Source: Chitinophaga polysaccharea
GTDB lineage: Bacteria > Bacteroidota > Bacteroidia > Chitinophagales > Chitinophagaceae
DNA length: 64,000 nt
Assembly: GCF_902150045.1 (NCBI RefSeq)
Contig: NZ_CABFVU010000005.1
Coordinates: forward strand, 418,197-482,196
Reading direction: 5' to 3'
Position numbers and translations under genes: made by a program. Of the stretch, positions 1 through 9,306 are shown in pieces. Positions within the stretch are counted from its first letter, which is position 1. Each line of letters opens with the position of its first letter. The notes below the pieces were generated by a model, which did no database searches, was not told the DNA's origin, and saw only the letters and a program-made list of their open reading frames with translations.

Positions 1-1368
1 CAGGTAAAACAGCGTGGTAACAATCAGGAAGAAAACGGCCAGGGAGAACTGTGCAACAATGAGCACGCGCCCCGGCAGGTTGTTACCGGTTAAGTGTGTG
101 CGGCCGGAAAATGCCCTGATGGCGCTGAATTTCGCCAGCACATAGGCAGGGTAGGCGCCGGTGAGTATTACGATGAGCAACAGCAATGCAGCTGTTGCCA
201 GCCCGATGAAGGGATGAAGTATAGCACCGGGAGCAATGGCTTTTTCGGTGAGCGCATTAAATACCGGTAATGCGGCGGCGGTGAACAGGAGGGCCAGCAA
301 AAGGGCCGCGGCGCACAGCAATGCGGATTCCGCCAGGAACTGGCCGATGATCTGCATACCGCTGCTGCCGTTGATTTTGCGGACGCCTACTTCTTTAATC
401 CGTTTTAATGAGCCGGCCAGTGTGATATTGATAAAGTTGATACCGGCCATCACCAGTATAAATACAGCGATGCCCATAAAGATCCATGCAAATGCAGGGT
501 TGCTGCCATTTATCACGCCGCCTTCCCTGCTGCCTTCCGGTGAGTACAGCGGATGCAGGTGAATATCCGTGACCGGTTGCAAACCAAATGTAAGGGCAGT
601 GGCATTGTTCCCTCTGGCATGGGATGCCTGTACCCGGTTCAGCTGCCGGGTTACGGTAGTTATATCTGCATCGGGCCGGGTCACCACAAATGTGCTGAGA
701 TACATGTTGTTCCAGTCGCTGTCGTTAAACGACAGCTGCAGGAACCGGAAGGGGAGCAATACATCAAACTGTATGGAAGAATGCCGGGGCGGGTCTTTCA
801 CCACTGCGCTCACTACCAGGGGCTTCCCCAGTTGCCTGGCGGAGGGGTCTGCATCCATCCGGAGCAGTTCACCCACTACATCGGTGCGGTTGAAATATTT
901 AAGGGCGGTGCTTTCTGTAATAACCGCCGATCCTATATCACTGAGGGCGGTAGCGGAATCGCCTTTTAGCAGGGGGAAGGAGAACACCCGGAAAAAGCCG
1001 GGGTCCACAAACAGGAGCTGCTGCTTCAGTACTTTATTGCCGGCAATGATATCCCCGTAAATGTCGCCACCCATTACCCTGCTGTAAGCCATTATTTCCG
1101 GCACCTGGGCCTGGAAGGCTGGCCCATGCGGCTGCCCGGTGCTGCCGGTTTGTAACGGCATGTTACCTGGCTGGGTAACGGTGGTGGTAATACGATACAG
1201 GTGCCGGTGCTGTTCATGAAACCTGTCGAAACTGTTTTCATCTTTCCAATATAAAAATGCCAGCAGTACACAGCAGATCCCTATGGCCAGGCCGGTAATA
1301 TTGATCCCGGCATACAGTTTATTTTTCCTGTGATGACGGAGCGCTATTTTAAAATAGTTAAGAAGCAT
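1..1368 (-). CDS. FtsX-like ABC transporter permease (MacB-type), N-terminal part, cut by window edge
   Basis: An open frame runs from an ATG at 1368 to position 1 without a stop, giving 456 codons, so roughly the last 300-350 residues of a usual ~780-residue protein lie outside. The product starts MLLNYFKIALRHHRKNK, followed by a first membrane segment (about residues 18-38), a large periplasmic MacB-type domain, and then a cluster of membrane helices beginning near residue 290. The motif RIKEVGVRKINGSS at the start of the FtsX domain is typical. Such proteins are inner-membrane subunits of tripartite or mechanotransmission ABC exporters. It shares family and order with the complete permease at 16591-18939. 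No ATPase gene is adjacent in the window. The substrate is unknown. Confidence 0.9.
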   Translation of the reverse strand, partial: MLLNYFKIALRHHRKNKLYAGINITGLAIGICCVLLAFLYWKDENSFDRFHEQHRHLYRITTTVTQPGNMPLQTGSTGQPHGPAFQAQVPEIMAYSRVMGGDIYGDIIAGNKVLKQQLLFVDPGFFRVFSFPLLKGDSATALSDIGSAVITESTALKYFNRTDVVGELLRMDADPSARQLGKPLVVSAVVKDPPRHSSIQFDVLLPFRFLQLSFNDSDWNNMYLSTFVVTRPDADITTVTRQLNRVQASHARGNNATALTFGLQPVTDIHLHPLYSPEGSREGGVINGSNPAFAWIFMGIAVFILVMAGINFINITLAGSLKRIKEVGVRKINGSSGMQIIGQFLAESALLCAAALLLALLFTAAALPVFNALTEKAIAPGAILHPFIGLATAALLLLIVILTGAYPAYVLAKFSAIRAFSGRTHLTGNNLPGRVLIVAQFSLAVFFLIVTTLFYL

Positions 1369-1396
1369 ACAGGAAGATACTCTATTTTACTATTGC

Positions 1397-1963
1397 TTAA
1401 CTCCCGGAACGGGCGATGGTTTCCAGCATAAATGCCACCCGTTCCGGTACGGTTGTTTCCGGTAGCTGAACCAGCGTGTATTCCAGCCGGCTATATACTT
1501 TTATCATGCTTTTATAAGTAAGCACGGCTTCTTCAAAAGATTGTTTACGCTCTTTATCCTGTTCATAAATGGACAGCCAGGGAGGTGTAATAAACACTGT
1601 TTTATTAAACCGGTGGGAGGCCGCCGCCTGTTGCATTTTCTCCGGAACAGGCAGCCCGCAAAGCTCCAGGTACCCGATGGTATCGGCAATACCCCTGTCA
1701 AAAAATACAGGGCGGCTTTGTTCAGGCTGCACCAGGTAGTCGCGGAGCGACTGCTCAAACATCAGCCGGGCGAATGCCTCCCTGTTGGCCCATGGCAGCG
1801 CCTGTCCGCCTGCAGCTACCTGCTGCCGTATAATATCCCGTCCCGTTTCCGGGACAGTAACGTACCCCCGTTCCCGGAGCTCTTCTATAATAGCGGTTTT
1901 ACCCATGCCAGGTCCGCCCGTAACAATAAAAAAATGATCTCTTGTAATTTTATTCATCTTCAA
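1397..1963 (-). CDS. AAA_28/NadR-like P-loop ATPase or kinase
   Basis: The 188-residue product has a Walker A motif GGPGMGKT at residues 16-23 and a downstream FFDRGIADT segment in the place where small kinases of this type carry the Walker B/lid-like acidic residue. Length and motif order fit the AAA_28 family of predicted ATPases, which resemble the ribosylnicotinamide kinase domain of NadR. The cellular substrate of these proteins is not established. The gene lies 28 bp downstream of no other minus-strand gene start and precedes the ABC permease at 1-1368 by only 28 bp, so the two may be co-transcribed. Start ATG 1963 is used; an in-frame ATG at 1957 is equally possible. Confidence 0.8.
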   Translation of the reverse strand: MKMNKITRDHFFIVTGGPGMGKTAIIEELRERGYVTVPETGRDIIRQQVAAGGQALPWANREAFARLMFEQSLRDYLVQPEQSRPVFFDRGIADTIGYLELCGLPVPEKMQQAAASHRFNKTVFITPPWLSIYEQDKERKQSFEEAVLTYKSMIKVYSRLEYTLVQLPETTVPERVAFMLETIARSGS

Positions 1964-2046
1964 AAATCAAAAATTAAACAGGCAAATGAAATACCCTCCA
2001 TAACAGCAGCTAACACCCCCCGGTGCTTTAAAAATAAAATCAAGGT

Positions 2047-2082
2047 AATCAGTGTAATCATTAAAATCAGGGAGTCAGACAA
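2047..2082 (+). repeat. Diverged single copy of the dispersed 36-bp repeat
   Basis: This stretch starts AATCAGTGTAATCATT and ends GAGTCAGACAA. It matches the repeat arms at 43717-43752 and 43828-43863 at about 29 of 34 positions. No inverted partner is visible within 100 bp. It lies in the 195-bp space between the divergent ATPase and histidine kinase genes. Confidence 0.65.
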
Positions 2083-2158
2083 ACTCCGCTGGAAGGGGGG
2101 AGAGGCCGTTAAAAAAAATGCCCGGCAACAGCCGTTATAGCGTATCTTCGCAGCATCT

Positions 2159-3484
2159 ATGCCGCAGGGAGTCAAGGAATTTTTATACCGTTCAGCTGAA
2201 TATCACTGGAACAACATTGTGAATGTTGGCGTACATCCTGCTATGCCTTATATAGAATCCAGGCGCACAAAGTTATTAAATTTACTTTCATTGCCCTGTA
2301 TTCCTTTTATGTTTCTTTATTGCGTGTTAAACATGGTACAGGGCCGGCATGTGTTAGCGGCGCTGAATGCCGCCACTACCTGTATTTCTGTATTGGTATT
2401 GATCTTCCATAAATACAGGATGTATCTCAGCGCCAGGCTGGTGCTTATCTGCACCAGTATCTTTATCTATACTTTTACCGGTGTCTATTTTCATAACGGC
2501 TCGGAATACTTTCTGCTGAACATACTTTTCATCGTTATATTGATCTATGATAATAAATGGATAGTAGGATCGGTTAGCCTGCTGGTGATCACCGCTTTTA
2601 TGCTGATCGTATTTATGCCCCGCTCCTGGTACCTGGCGCCGCCGGTACCGGCAGAAAGGATATGGGCGAATGTAGCGGTATCACTGATCTTCATTGTAGT
2701 GGCGCTCAGCTTCTTTAAACATATCCAATCGGATTACCAGCGGGAAATTGAACAGCAGCATCAGGCGCTGGTATCCATGAACAAGGATAAGGAAAAACTT
2801 TTTTCCATTGTGGCGCACGATATCCGCAGCCCGCTGGCTACGCTGGAAAGCCTGCTGGATATGTTCCGCAGGGGACAGTACCCCCGCAATGATATGGAAG
2901 AAGCGGCAGATATGCTATATAAAAAAGTATCGCAGCTGGGTGTTACGCTCGATAATATGCTGCGCTGGAGCACCCGCAGCATGAAGGGCATTCAGACCCG
3001 GCCCCGGCATTTTTTACTGGCTCCCGTAGTAACGGAGGTACTGCTTTTTTTTGAAGGGATCATACAGCAAAAGCAGATCAGGGTAGACCTGCAGATACCG
3101 GTGACTGCAGCTTTGTATGCGGACCGCGACCAGGTGTCGGTGATCCTCCGCAACCTCTTCAGCAATGCGCTTAAATTCAGTTACCCCGGCGGCAATATAG
3201 AACTCATCGCAGAAATAACAGATGAAATAGTGATCACCGTCACCGACTACGGCGTAGGCATGTCTGCCCAGCAGCTCAGCACACTTTTTACCTCCCATCA
3301 GCATCCGGGTTATGGTACCGGCGGAGAACGCGGTACCGGTCTTGGCCTGCTGCTTTGCCGGGAGTTTACAGAACAGAACGACGGCGTAATTAAGGTGAAA
3401 AGCCATCCGGAAAGCGGCACCAGTTTTACGTTGCATTTCGTGAAGGGCGATTTTTCCCCGGAAGATGATGCCGCTTTCAATTAA
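2159..3484 (+). CDS. Membrane sensor histidine kinase
   Basis: The 441-residue product begins with six hydrophobic segments (about residues 35-185), then a short coiled linker, a HisKA domain with H-box SIVAHDIRSP (phosphoacceptor His220), and a HATPase_c domain with N-box NLFSNALKFS (about 333), G1 box DYGVGM (about 362) and G2 box GTGLGLLLC (about 391). All kinase motifs are intact, so it should autophosphorylate. The sensor is a 6-TM module without a large periplasmic loop, so the signal may be membrane-borne (inference). No response regulator is adjacent, making it an orphan. A TATCTTCG sequence close to the TAnnTTTG minus-7 consensus lies just before the ATG. Confidence 0.9.
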   Translation: MPQGVKEFLYRSAEYHWNNIVNVGVHPAMPYIESRRTKLLNLLSLPCIPFMFLYCVLNMVQGRHVLAALNAATTCISVLVLIFHKYRMYLSARLVLICTSIFIYTFTGVYFHNGSEYFLLNILFIVILIYDNKWIVGSVSLLVITAFMLIVFMPRSWYLAPPVPAERIWANVAVSLIFIVVALSFFKHIQSDYQREIEQQHQALVSMNKDKEKLFSIVAHDIRSPLATLESLLDMFRRGQYPRNDMEEAADMLYKKVSQLGVTLDNMLRWSTRSMKGIQTRPRHFLLAPVVTEVLLFFEGIIQQKQIRVDLQIPVTAALYADRDQVSVILRNLFSNALKFSYPGGNIELIAEITDEIVITVTDYGVGMSAQQLSTLFTSHQHPGYGTGGERGTGLGLLLCREFTEQNDGVIKVKSHPESGTSFTLHFVKGDFSPEDDAAFN

Positions 3485-3683
3485 CCATCAGCCCGGCTCT
3501 ACCTGCGAATGGGGAAAATTAACGGCGCCGCCTGTATGAATACGACCATCAGGGAGGTGTTGTTCAGGAAGGCCGGCGCAGGCTATGCCGGTGAGGAAGC
3601 CGCAGCGCTGATCCCGTAAATCAGACTACTTATTTGTCGCTTTAGGCTAATTTATTGACGATGGCTTTATTGACCTTTGTTTT

Positions 3684-4424
3684 ATGGAAAACAATATTCA
3701 TGGAAAAGTAGTGGCAATAACCGGTGCCAGCAGCGGGATTGGTGAGGCAACAGCCATTATGTTAGCTGCAAAAGGTGCAAAAGTAGTATTAGGCGCGCGT
3801 CGTAAAGCCCGTTTGGAAGCGCTGGTGAAACGTATCAGGGTTGATGGCGGGGAAGCCATCTGTCTGGAAACAGATATCAGGCAACACAACGATTTGCTGC
3901 GATTGGTCAGTCTGGCCCGCGAAACCTATGGCCGTTTGGATGTGATGGTGAACAACGCGGGAATCGCCCGTCTTTCAAGGATAGATGATATCCGGGTTTC
4001 CGAATGGGAAGAAATGATTGATGTTAATCTTAAAGGAACCCTGTACGGAATCGCTGCAGCCTTACCTGTTTTTAAGGAACAGGGCTCTGGTCATATTATC
4101 AATATCATTTCAACTTCAGGTATAAAAATCGTCCCGTTACAAGGCGTGTATGCCGGCACTAAAAATGCGATTAGAACTATAGCTGAAGCGTTGCGGCAGG
4201 AATCAGCCGGGTTATACAGGGTCACAGGTATTTCTCCAGGGCTGGTAAATACAGAAATGCCGGATCATATCACAAACGAAGCAGCGAGATCAGCGGTTAA
4301 AGAGAGGGCTGCACAAATTGGTGTCACACCCCATGCAATAGCAGGCGTAGTTGCATATGCCATAAGCCAGCCCGACAATGTGGATGTTGGTGATATTGTT
4401 ATCCGTCCGAGTGTACAGGATTAA
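3684..4424 (+). CDS. SDR family NAD(P)-dependent oxidoreductase
   Basis: This is a 246-residue classical short-chain dehydrogenase/reductase. The cofactor motif TGASSGIG is at residues 13-20, NNAG at 90-93, the catalytic serine at about 143 in STSG, and the YxxxK pair at Tyr156/Lys160 (YAGTK). Length is normal for the family. The basic residues RRKAR after the second strand favour NADP(H) (inference). The substrate cannot be told. The AraC-type regulator begins 20 bp downstream on the same strand, an arrangement often seen where the regulator controls or responds to the oxidoreductase. The upstream 199 bp hold no recognisable gene. Confidence 0.92.
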   Translation: MENNIHGKVVAITGASSGIGEATAIMLAAKGAKVVLGARRKARLEALVKRIRVDGGEAICLETDIRQHNDLLRLVSLARETYGRLDVMVNNAGIARLSRIDDIRVSEWEEMIDVNLKGTLYGIAAALPVFKEQGSGHIINIISTSGIKIVPLQGVYAGTKNAIRTIAEALRQESAGLYRVTGISPGLVNTEMPDHITNEAARSAVKERAAQIGVTPHAIAGVVAYAISQPDNVDVGDIVIRPSVQD

Positions 4425-4443
4425 GCCTAATTTAGCATGTATC

Positions 4444-5349
4444 ATGAAAGCTTTGCAACAGCCGGTTATATTTAAAACCATCTCCGAACTAATGCGGGGA
4501 ATGGAAATGCCGCCACCTTTACATCCGCTGGTGGCGGTTGTAAATTATGACGCGCAGAAGATCAGTCTTGAGAACGCAGGAAGAAGTTTCCTGATCGATT
4601 TTTATAAAATTTCTTTTAAGCAAAGTTTCAGGGGGCAGGTTAAATACGGACAAGGCTTTTATGACTTTGAGGAAGGTGGGCTGGCTTTTTTAGCTCCCAA
4701 CCAGCTGGTCACCATGACAGGCGATGAAACCAGCTATGAAGGCTATACATTGTATTTCCATACAGATCTCATCCGTAATTACCCGTTAGGCAGTAATATT
4801 GATCAATATGGTTTCTTCTCCTATGGGGTAAGCGAAGCTTTATTTCTGTCGGACAAGGAGAAGAAAATAATCAGTGGTTTATTTGAGAATATTATTACTG
4901 AACTGGATAACAATACCGATGCTTTTAGTCAGGATGTACTGGTTTCGCAGATCGAATTGTTGCTTAATCACAGCAACCGTTTTTATAACCGGCAATTCCT
5001 CACCCGTAAAGCAGTTCATAATGATTTGATCAGCCAAATGCATAGCTTCCTGATAAAGCGTTTCGCCGGCCACCTGGACAGCATACCAACCGTACAGGAG
5101 GTTGCAGATTATCTCAACGTTTCGCCAAGGTACCTGACCGATATGCTCAAAACACTTACGGGGCAAAGTACACAACAGCATATTCATGATAAGCTGATCG
5201 AAAAGGCTAAATTACTGCTTGCAACTACCAGTATGAACATCGCCGAAATTGCTTATCAATTAGGCTTTGAGCATCCCCAATCTTTCAATAAACTATTTAA
5301 ACGCAGTACGGCTATTTCACCCAGCGGCTTCCGGCGGTCTTTCAATTAA
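4444..5349 (+). CDS. AraC family transcriptional regulator
   Basis: The 301-residue product (start MKALQQPVIF) has an N-terminal cupin-like effector region and a C-terminal AraC DNA-binding domain (about residues 205-300) with both helix-turn-helix motifs: VADYLNVSPRYLTDMLK, and IAEIAYQLGFEHPQSFNKLFKR ending in the usual PSGFRR. A longer frame exists from 4378, but it would overlap the SDR gene by 47 bp. The ATG at 4444 leaves a normal N terminus. It follows the SDR gene by 19 bp and is probably co-transcribed. The likely target is its own operon (inference). Confidence 0.88.
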   Translation: MKALQQPVIFKTISELMRGMEMPPPLHPLVAVVNYDAQKISLENAGRSFLIDFYKISFKQSFRGQVKYGQGFYDFEEGGLAFLAPNQLVTMTGDETSYEGYTLYFHTDLIRNYPLGSNIDQYGFFSYGVSEALFLSDKEKKIISGLFENIITELDNNTDAFSQDVLVSQIELLLNHSNRFYNRQFLTRKAVHNDLISQMHSFLIKRFAGHLDSIPTVQEVADYLNVSPRYLTDMLKTLTGQSTQQHIHDKLIEKAKLLLATTSMNIAEIAYQLGFEHPQSFNKLFKRSTAISPSGFRRSFN

Positions 5350-5467
5350 AATGGATACAGTTAACATCCGCCGTACCCGGGATCTTTCCTGACCCCTCAG
5401 GACACTACAGGATAGTTTATTGGAGGTATTCACTATCTTGTTACACTCCACGTTTTAACTGTTCAAT

Positions 5468-6598
5468 ATGAAAAAACACCTTGTTCCCGGTTTATTGCTG
5501 CTTGCGGTAACAGCCGCCGGGCAGTCTGCCAAAGGCCCTGCACCGCTGAAGTTTGAAAAACGGCAGGTCGCAGCGGAAAGTTATGAATCAGTAGCTGTAA
5601 TGGATGTAAATAATGATAAGGTGCCCGACCTGGTATCCGGCGCTTACTGGTATGAAGGCCCCGCTTATTTCAAACGGCATTACATCGGCCAGGTAAAGCA
5701 ATTCGGCGAATACTGGGACGACTTCTCCACCATTCCTTTTGATGTGAACGGCGATGGCCGGGTGGATTATATCACCGGTGGCTGGTTTGGCAAAACGCTG
5801 GTATGGAAAGAGAACCCCGGCAACGATACAGAATGGAAAGAGCATGTGATAGCCACTCCCGGTAATATTGAAACCACCCGCGCCAGGGACCTGGATGGCG
5901 ACGGTATACCGGAAATCATTCCCAATACGCCCAACGACCCGCTGGTGGTATATCACCATACAAAAGGCAGTGCTACGTTTACAGCGCATAAGGTGCTGGA
6001 CCGCAAGTCGGGCCATGGCCTGGGTTTTGGGGATATTAACGGCGACGGCCACACTGACCTGGTAGTGCCCGAAGGATGGATAGAGGCGCCCGCTTCGCCC
6101 TACAGCGCTGCCTGGACCTTTCACCCGGAATTTAACCTGGGCACAGCCAGCGTACCGGTGATAGTGGCAGATGTAAATAAAGACGGGCTGCCTGACCTGG
6201 TAGCAGGGCAGGGGCACGATTACGGGCTCGACTGGTACCAGCAGGAAAAGGATCCCAGAACAAATAAACGGAAATGGATCAAACATGCCATTGATCCTTT
6301 CAATTCACAATATCATACCATGCTGTGGGAAGATATAGATGGAGACGGAGAACCCGAACTGGTAACCGGCAAACGTTACCGTGCACACAACGATCATGAT
6401 CCGGGCTCTGATGATCCCTGCGGTATCTACTACTTTAAATGGAACGGCAGCTCCTTCACCAAACAGGTGATCAGCTATGGATCAAAAGGAGCGGGATTGT
6501 ATTTTGTAACGCACGACCTTACCGGCTCCGGAAGGAAAGATGTGATCGTGGCCGGTAAAGACGGGTTGTTTATATTTTATAATAAAGGAAACAGGTAA
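5468..6598 (+). CDS. Secreted FG-GAP/VCBS repeat protein
   Basis: The 376-residue product has a signal peptide (MKKHLVPGLLLLAVTAAGQS) followed by at least six repeats with calcium-binding-like Asp-rich loops of the form DxNGDGxxD. Examples are DVNGDGRVDY, DLDGDGIPE, DINGDGHTDL, DVNKDGLPDL and DIDGDGEPEL. This pattern predicts a beta-propeller of FG-GAP/VCBS type located outside the inner membrane. No catalytic domain is seen; such proteins usually bind ligands or act as lectin-like modules. It stands alone, converging on the efflux operon across a hairpin. Confidence 0.85.
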   Translation: MKKHLVPGLLLLAVTAAGQSAKGPAPLKFEKRQVAAESYESVAVMDVNNDKVPDLVSGAYWYEGPAYFKRHYIGQVKQFGEYWDDFSTIPFDVNGDGRVDYITGGWFGKTLVWKENPGNDTEWKEHVIATPGNIETTRARDLDGDGIPEIIPNTPNDPLVVYHHTKGSATFTAHKVLDRKSGHGLGFGDINGDGHTDLVVPEGWIEAPASPYSAAWTFHPEFNLGTASVPVIVADVNKDGLPDLVAGQGHDYGLDWYQQEKDPRTNKRKWIKHAIDPFNSQYHTMLWEDIDGDGEPELVTGKRYRAHNDHDPGSDDPCGIYYFKWNGSSFTKQVISYGSKGAGLYFVTHDLTGSGRKDVIVAGKDGLFIFYNKGNR

Positions 6599-6600
6599 TA

Positions 6601-6627
6601 TATTGCCTGCATAATAAGCAGGCAGTA
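6601..6627. terminator. Hairpin between convergent genes, possible bidirectional terminator
   Basis: TATTGCCTGC (6601-6610) and GCAGGCAGTA (6618-6627) pair over 10 bp with one G-T, around a 7-nt loop. No long T tract follows on either strand, so function as an intrinsic terminator is uncertain. Confidence 0.45.
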
Positions 6628-6657
6628 TCCCGTTTAAAATAACTCCTGGGGTGCGAC

Positions 6658-8253
6658 TTAATAAGGTATATTTCCTTTCCTTAGTTTAAGTACCACATGT
6701 TGGATCTGCGGAAGTAATAACAGCACCACGATGACACAAACCACACCAGCGAGCATCAGGTCATAATAATCACGTGTGGCGCGTGCCAGTATCTGCTCCC
6801 TTACCAGGTTATTGAGGTAGCCTTCTGAAGCTCCTTTTGCCGTATACAGATCGCTGCCGGCATTGATGTATTTGTGTTGAAGATCCGTTAGAACAACCGG
6901 TAACCGTGGATGAGTCTCCATCAGCGTTTCCCGTACTTTCTCCCTAACCGCAGATTTGGTATATAGCTGAAGTTCATTATTGAGCGCTAAACTGGCTGTA
7001 AACCCGGTGAACCTCGCAAAAATACCAACAAGTGAGGCGTTTGATGCGATCTTTGGCGGCGCTGCAGATACGGTAAAGGAAACTATCGGAACAAACAATA
7101 CTCCTGTTGCAATACCATAGATGAACATAGGGAGTATAAAATCAGCTGTTTCCCCCTGCACCGAAACAAAAAGAAGCATATAAACATAATACAGCCCCAT
7201 CATTCCAAAACCTGTAATGATGATCTTAACCAGGTTATAGCCCGTTAGTACAAACCGCGAAATAACAAACATACCGATAACGGTTCCCAGGATGACAGCC
7301 ATCCATATAGGAATAGTACTGAGCGGATCATTTCCCAGGATGGCCTCAAGATACCCATATGTAAGCCCGGTGCTTCCCTTGAAAATATAGAATGTAAAAA
7401 GCATCAGTAAACCTGTAACAAAATTCTTTGTCCTGAAGATATGCAGGTTGATCAATGGCCGCTTCAGTGTTAGCTCTCTGGTTATAAAAAGGAACAGGAT
7501 CAATATATCACACAGGCTGAGAAAAAGGATCTCAGAACTGCCGTACCACCCCAGTTGCCGTCCGTATACCAGGATGTATCCCAGTACCAGGATAAAAGAC
7601 AGATAGAACAGGTAGCCAAGCCAGTCTACCTGGTAAAGCGGGATCTTTTTAAAGAATCTTGCTTTACCGTTCATGGTTATCAGCACAATGAATGTTAAGG
7701 CTGCCAGCAAAACATTTAAACCATAAAACAACCAGTTGAAATCAAAGAAATGAAGCATGGCACTGCTGTAGATGGAATAAAGAGGAACAGATATCTGTAT
7801 CCCCGCGTAAAGTATGGTATAGCCTATAACCCTTGCCCGTGTGGATTGTAAGCGCGGAAAAATCAGGTTCAATACAATACCGGACATAAGTGCGCAGGTA
7901 ATTCCCTGTACAAACTCGCACATTATCAAAAGCGTCCAGCTCCTGGTATGGAAACAGAGCAAAGAGCATACGGCATTGGTGGCAAGTGCAATCAACAGGT
8001 ATTTCCGTGGAGGAAAATATTTCAGGATGCGGGCATCAAGCGCCAGGAAAGCAACCGTTGAGCCGTAAATAACCACCATAGCATATTGTACATCAGTAGC
8101 TGCTATACCGTAGAAACCCATCATGGCTACCGGGCTGCTAAACAGGGCAAAACAGAACAGGCAGGTCATCAGTATGAAAAATATAACCGATCTGGCCAGC
8201 CATTCGGGCACCCAGGGGTTGAAAACAGGAATTTTATGTGTTTGCATTATCAA
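6658..8253 (-). CDS. MFS drug-efflux permease (DHA2/EmrB-like)
   Basis: The 531-residue product has about 14 hydrophobic segments, the size and layout of the DHA2 group of the major facilitator superfamily. It overlaps the preceding HlyD-like gene by 4 bp (start ATG 8253 against stop ending at 8250), so translation is probably coupled. Together with the HlyD-like adaptor and the TolC-like channel upstream it should form an EmrAB-TolC-type tripartite pump using the proton gradient. The substrate is unknown; antibiotics, dyes or fatty-acid-like compounds are typical for the family. Confidence 0.9.
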   Translation of the reverse strand: MIMQTHKIPVFNPWVPEWLARSVIFFILMTCLFCFALFSSPVAMMGFYGIAATDVQYAMVVIYGSTVAFLALDARILKYFPPRKYLLIALATNAVCSLLCFHTRSWTLLIMCEFVQGITCALMSGIVLNLIFPRLQSTRARVIGYTILYAGIQISVPLYSIYSSAMLHFFDFNWLFYGLNVLLAALTFIVLITMNGKARFFKKIPLYQVDWLGYLFYLSFILVLGYILVYGRQLGWYGSSEILFLSLCDILILFLFITRELTLKRPLINLHIFRTKNFVTGLLMLFTFYIFKGSTGLTYGYLEAILGNDPLSTIPIWMAVILGTVIGMFVISRFVLTGYNLVKIIITGFGMMGLYYVYMLLFVSVQGETADFILPMFIYGIATGVLFVPIVSFTVSAAPPKIASNASLVGIFARFTGFTASLALNNELQLYTKSAVREKVRETLMETHPRLPVVLTDLQHKYINAGSDLYTAKGASEGYLNNLVREQILARATRDYYDLMLAGVVCVIVVLLLLPQIQHVVLKLRKGNIPY

Positions 8254-9296
8254 TCTTTTATTACATAAACATTGGCATTCATGCCGGCCGACAGCTTAGC
8301 AAGTTTTTCAGGTGTATCGGTCAGTTTGATACGAACAGGGATCCGTTGTATGATTTTAACAAAATTACCTGTGGCATTATCAGGCGGAAGGAGCGAATAA
8401 CGGGAACCGGTGGTGGGAGAAAGGGATTCAATCAATCCATTGAACTTTTCACCCGGAAACGCATCTACTTCAACAGCTACTTTCTGACCTGATCTGAAGG
8501 TACTGATCTGTGTTTCTTTGAAGTTGGCAATGGCCCATTTTTCTTCCGACCTGTTCACTAAAAAAGCCAATGTTTGCCCGGGTTGTATCAATTGTCCCTC
8601 CTGGATGGTCTTTTTACCCACTTGTCCGTCAAACGGCGCGGTGATCACCGTATATTTAATATCCAGTTCCTGCCTTCCGAGTAAAGCTTCCTTGATCCTG
8701 ATTTCCGCATCTATAGCAGAACGTTGTGCCCTGATGTCGTTTAGCCTGGATTCAGCTACCCGTAAGGAGGCCTCCGTTTGTTCATAATCAGATTGGGAGA
8801 TGGCCAGCAACGAACTTACGTTATCAAATTTTTGTTGCGTCGCCGACTCGCCGGCCAGAAGATTTTTGTAGCGCTCGTATTCTTTCCGCTGCTGATCCAG
8901 TTTTGCCTTTGCGCCCGACAGTTGTGCTTTGATAACTGCAATGCTTTTGATCTGCGTTTCCTCACTGGCGGCCAGGATGGGTAATTTCGCGCCTGAGCTC
9001 TTCAACTCTGCCGATGCAGCGTCTCTTTTCAGCCTGTATTCATCAGGTTCTATAACAACAAGCGTATCGCCCTTTTTAACCTGCTGATTGTCCTGGTAAT
9101 AAATTTTACTGATGTAACCACCTACTTTCGCGTTTACAGGCGACAGGTAAGCATCTATTTGTGCATCATTGGTTTGTTCATACCGGTAACCTCTGAAGAG
9201 ATATACGCCTCCCCATATAATGAATGCGACCAATAAGGCGATTCCCAGGTATTGGGTGATGATTACTATCATTCTATCTGTTTTATTGCTATTCAT
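8250..9296 (-). CDS. HlyD/EmrA-family membrane fusion protein
   Basis: The 348-residue product has one N-terminal membrane anchor (about residues 10-29). A first half biotinyl-lipoyl-like strand region (INAKVGGYISKIYYQDNQ-type), a coiled coil (about 75-200) and a second lipoyl half with the motif ITAPFDGQVGKK follow, then a beta-barrel domain. This order is that of periplasmic adaptor proteins of EmrA type. It lies 10 bp after the TolC-like gene and overlaps the MFS gene by 4 bp. It should link the inner-membrane pump to the outer-membrane channel. Confidence 0.92.
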   Translation of the reverse strand: MNSNKTDRMIVIITQYLGIALLVAFIIWGGVYLFRGYRYEQTNDAQIDAYLSPVNAKVGGYISKIYYQDNQQVKKGDTLVVIEPDEYRLKRDAASAELKSSGAKLPILAASEETQIKSIAVIKAQLSGAKAKLDQQRKEYERYKNLLAGESATQQKFDNVSSLLAISQSDYEQTEASLRVAESRLNDIRAQRSAIDAEIRIKEALLGRQELDIKYTVITAPFDGQVGKKTIQEGQLIQPGQTLAFLVNRSEEKWAIANFKETQISTFRSGQKVAVEVDAFPGEKFNGLIESLSPTTGSRYSLLPPDNATGNFVKIIQRIPVRIKLTDTPEKLAKLSAGMNANVYVIKD

Positions 9297-9306
9297 AGTT
9301 TTTATA

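Noticed and set aside
1541..2140. 199-codon plus-strand frame across the ATPase gene and upstream region
   Set aside because: Overlaps the P-loop ATPase gene on the other strand and shows no domain; it also runs through the repeat at 2047.
3536..3619. 27-codon ORF between the histidine kinase and SDR genes
   Set aside because: Too short, no similarity noticed and no coupling to neighbours; probably chance.
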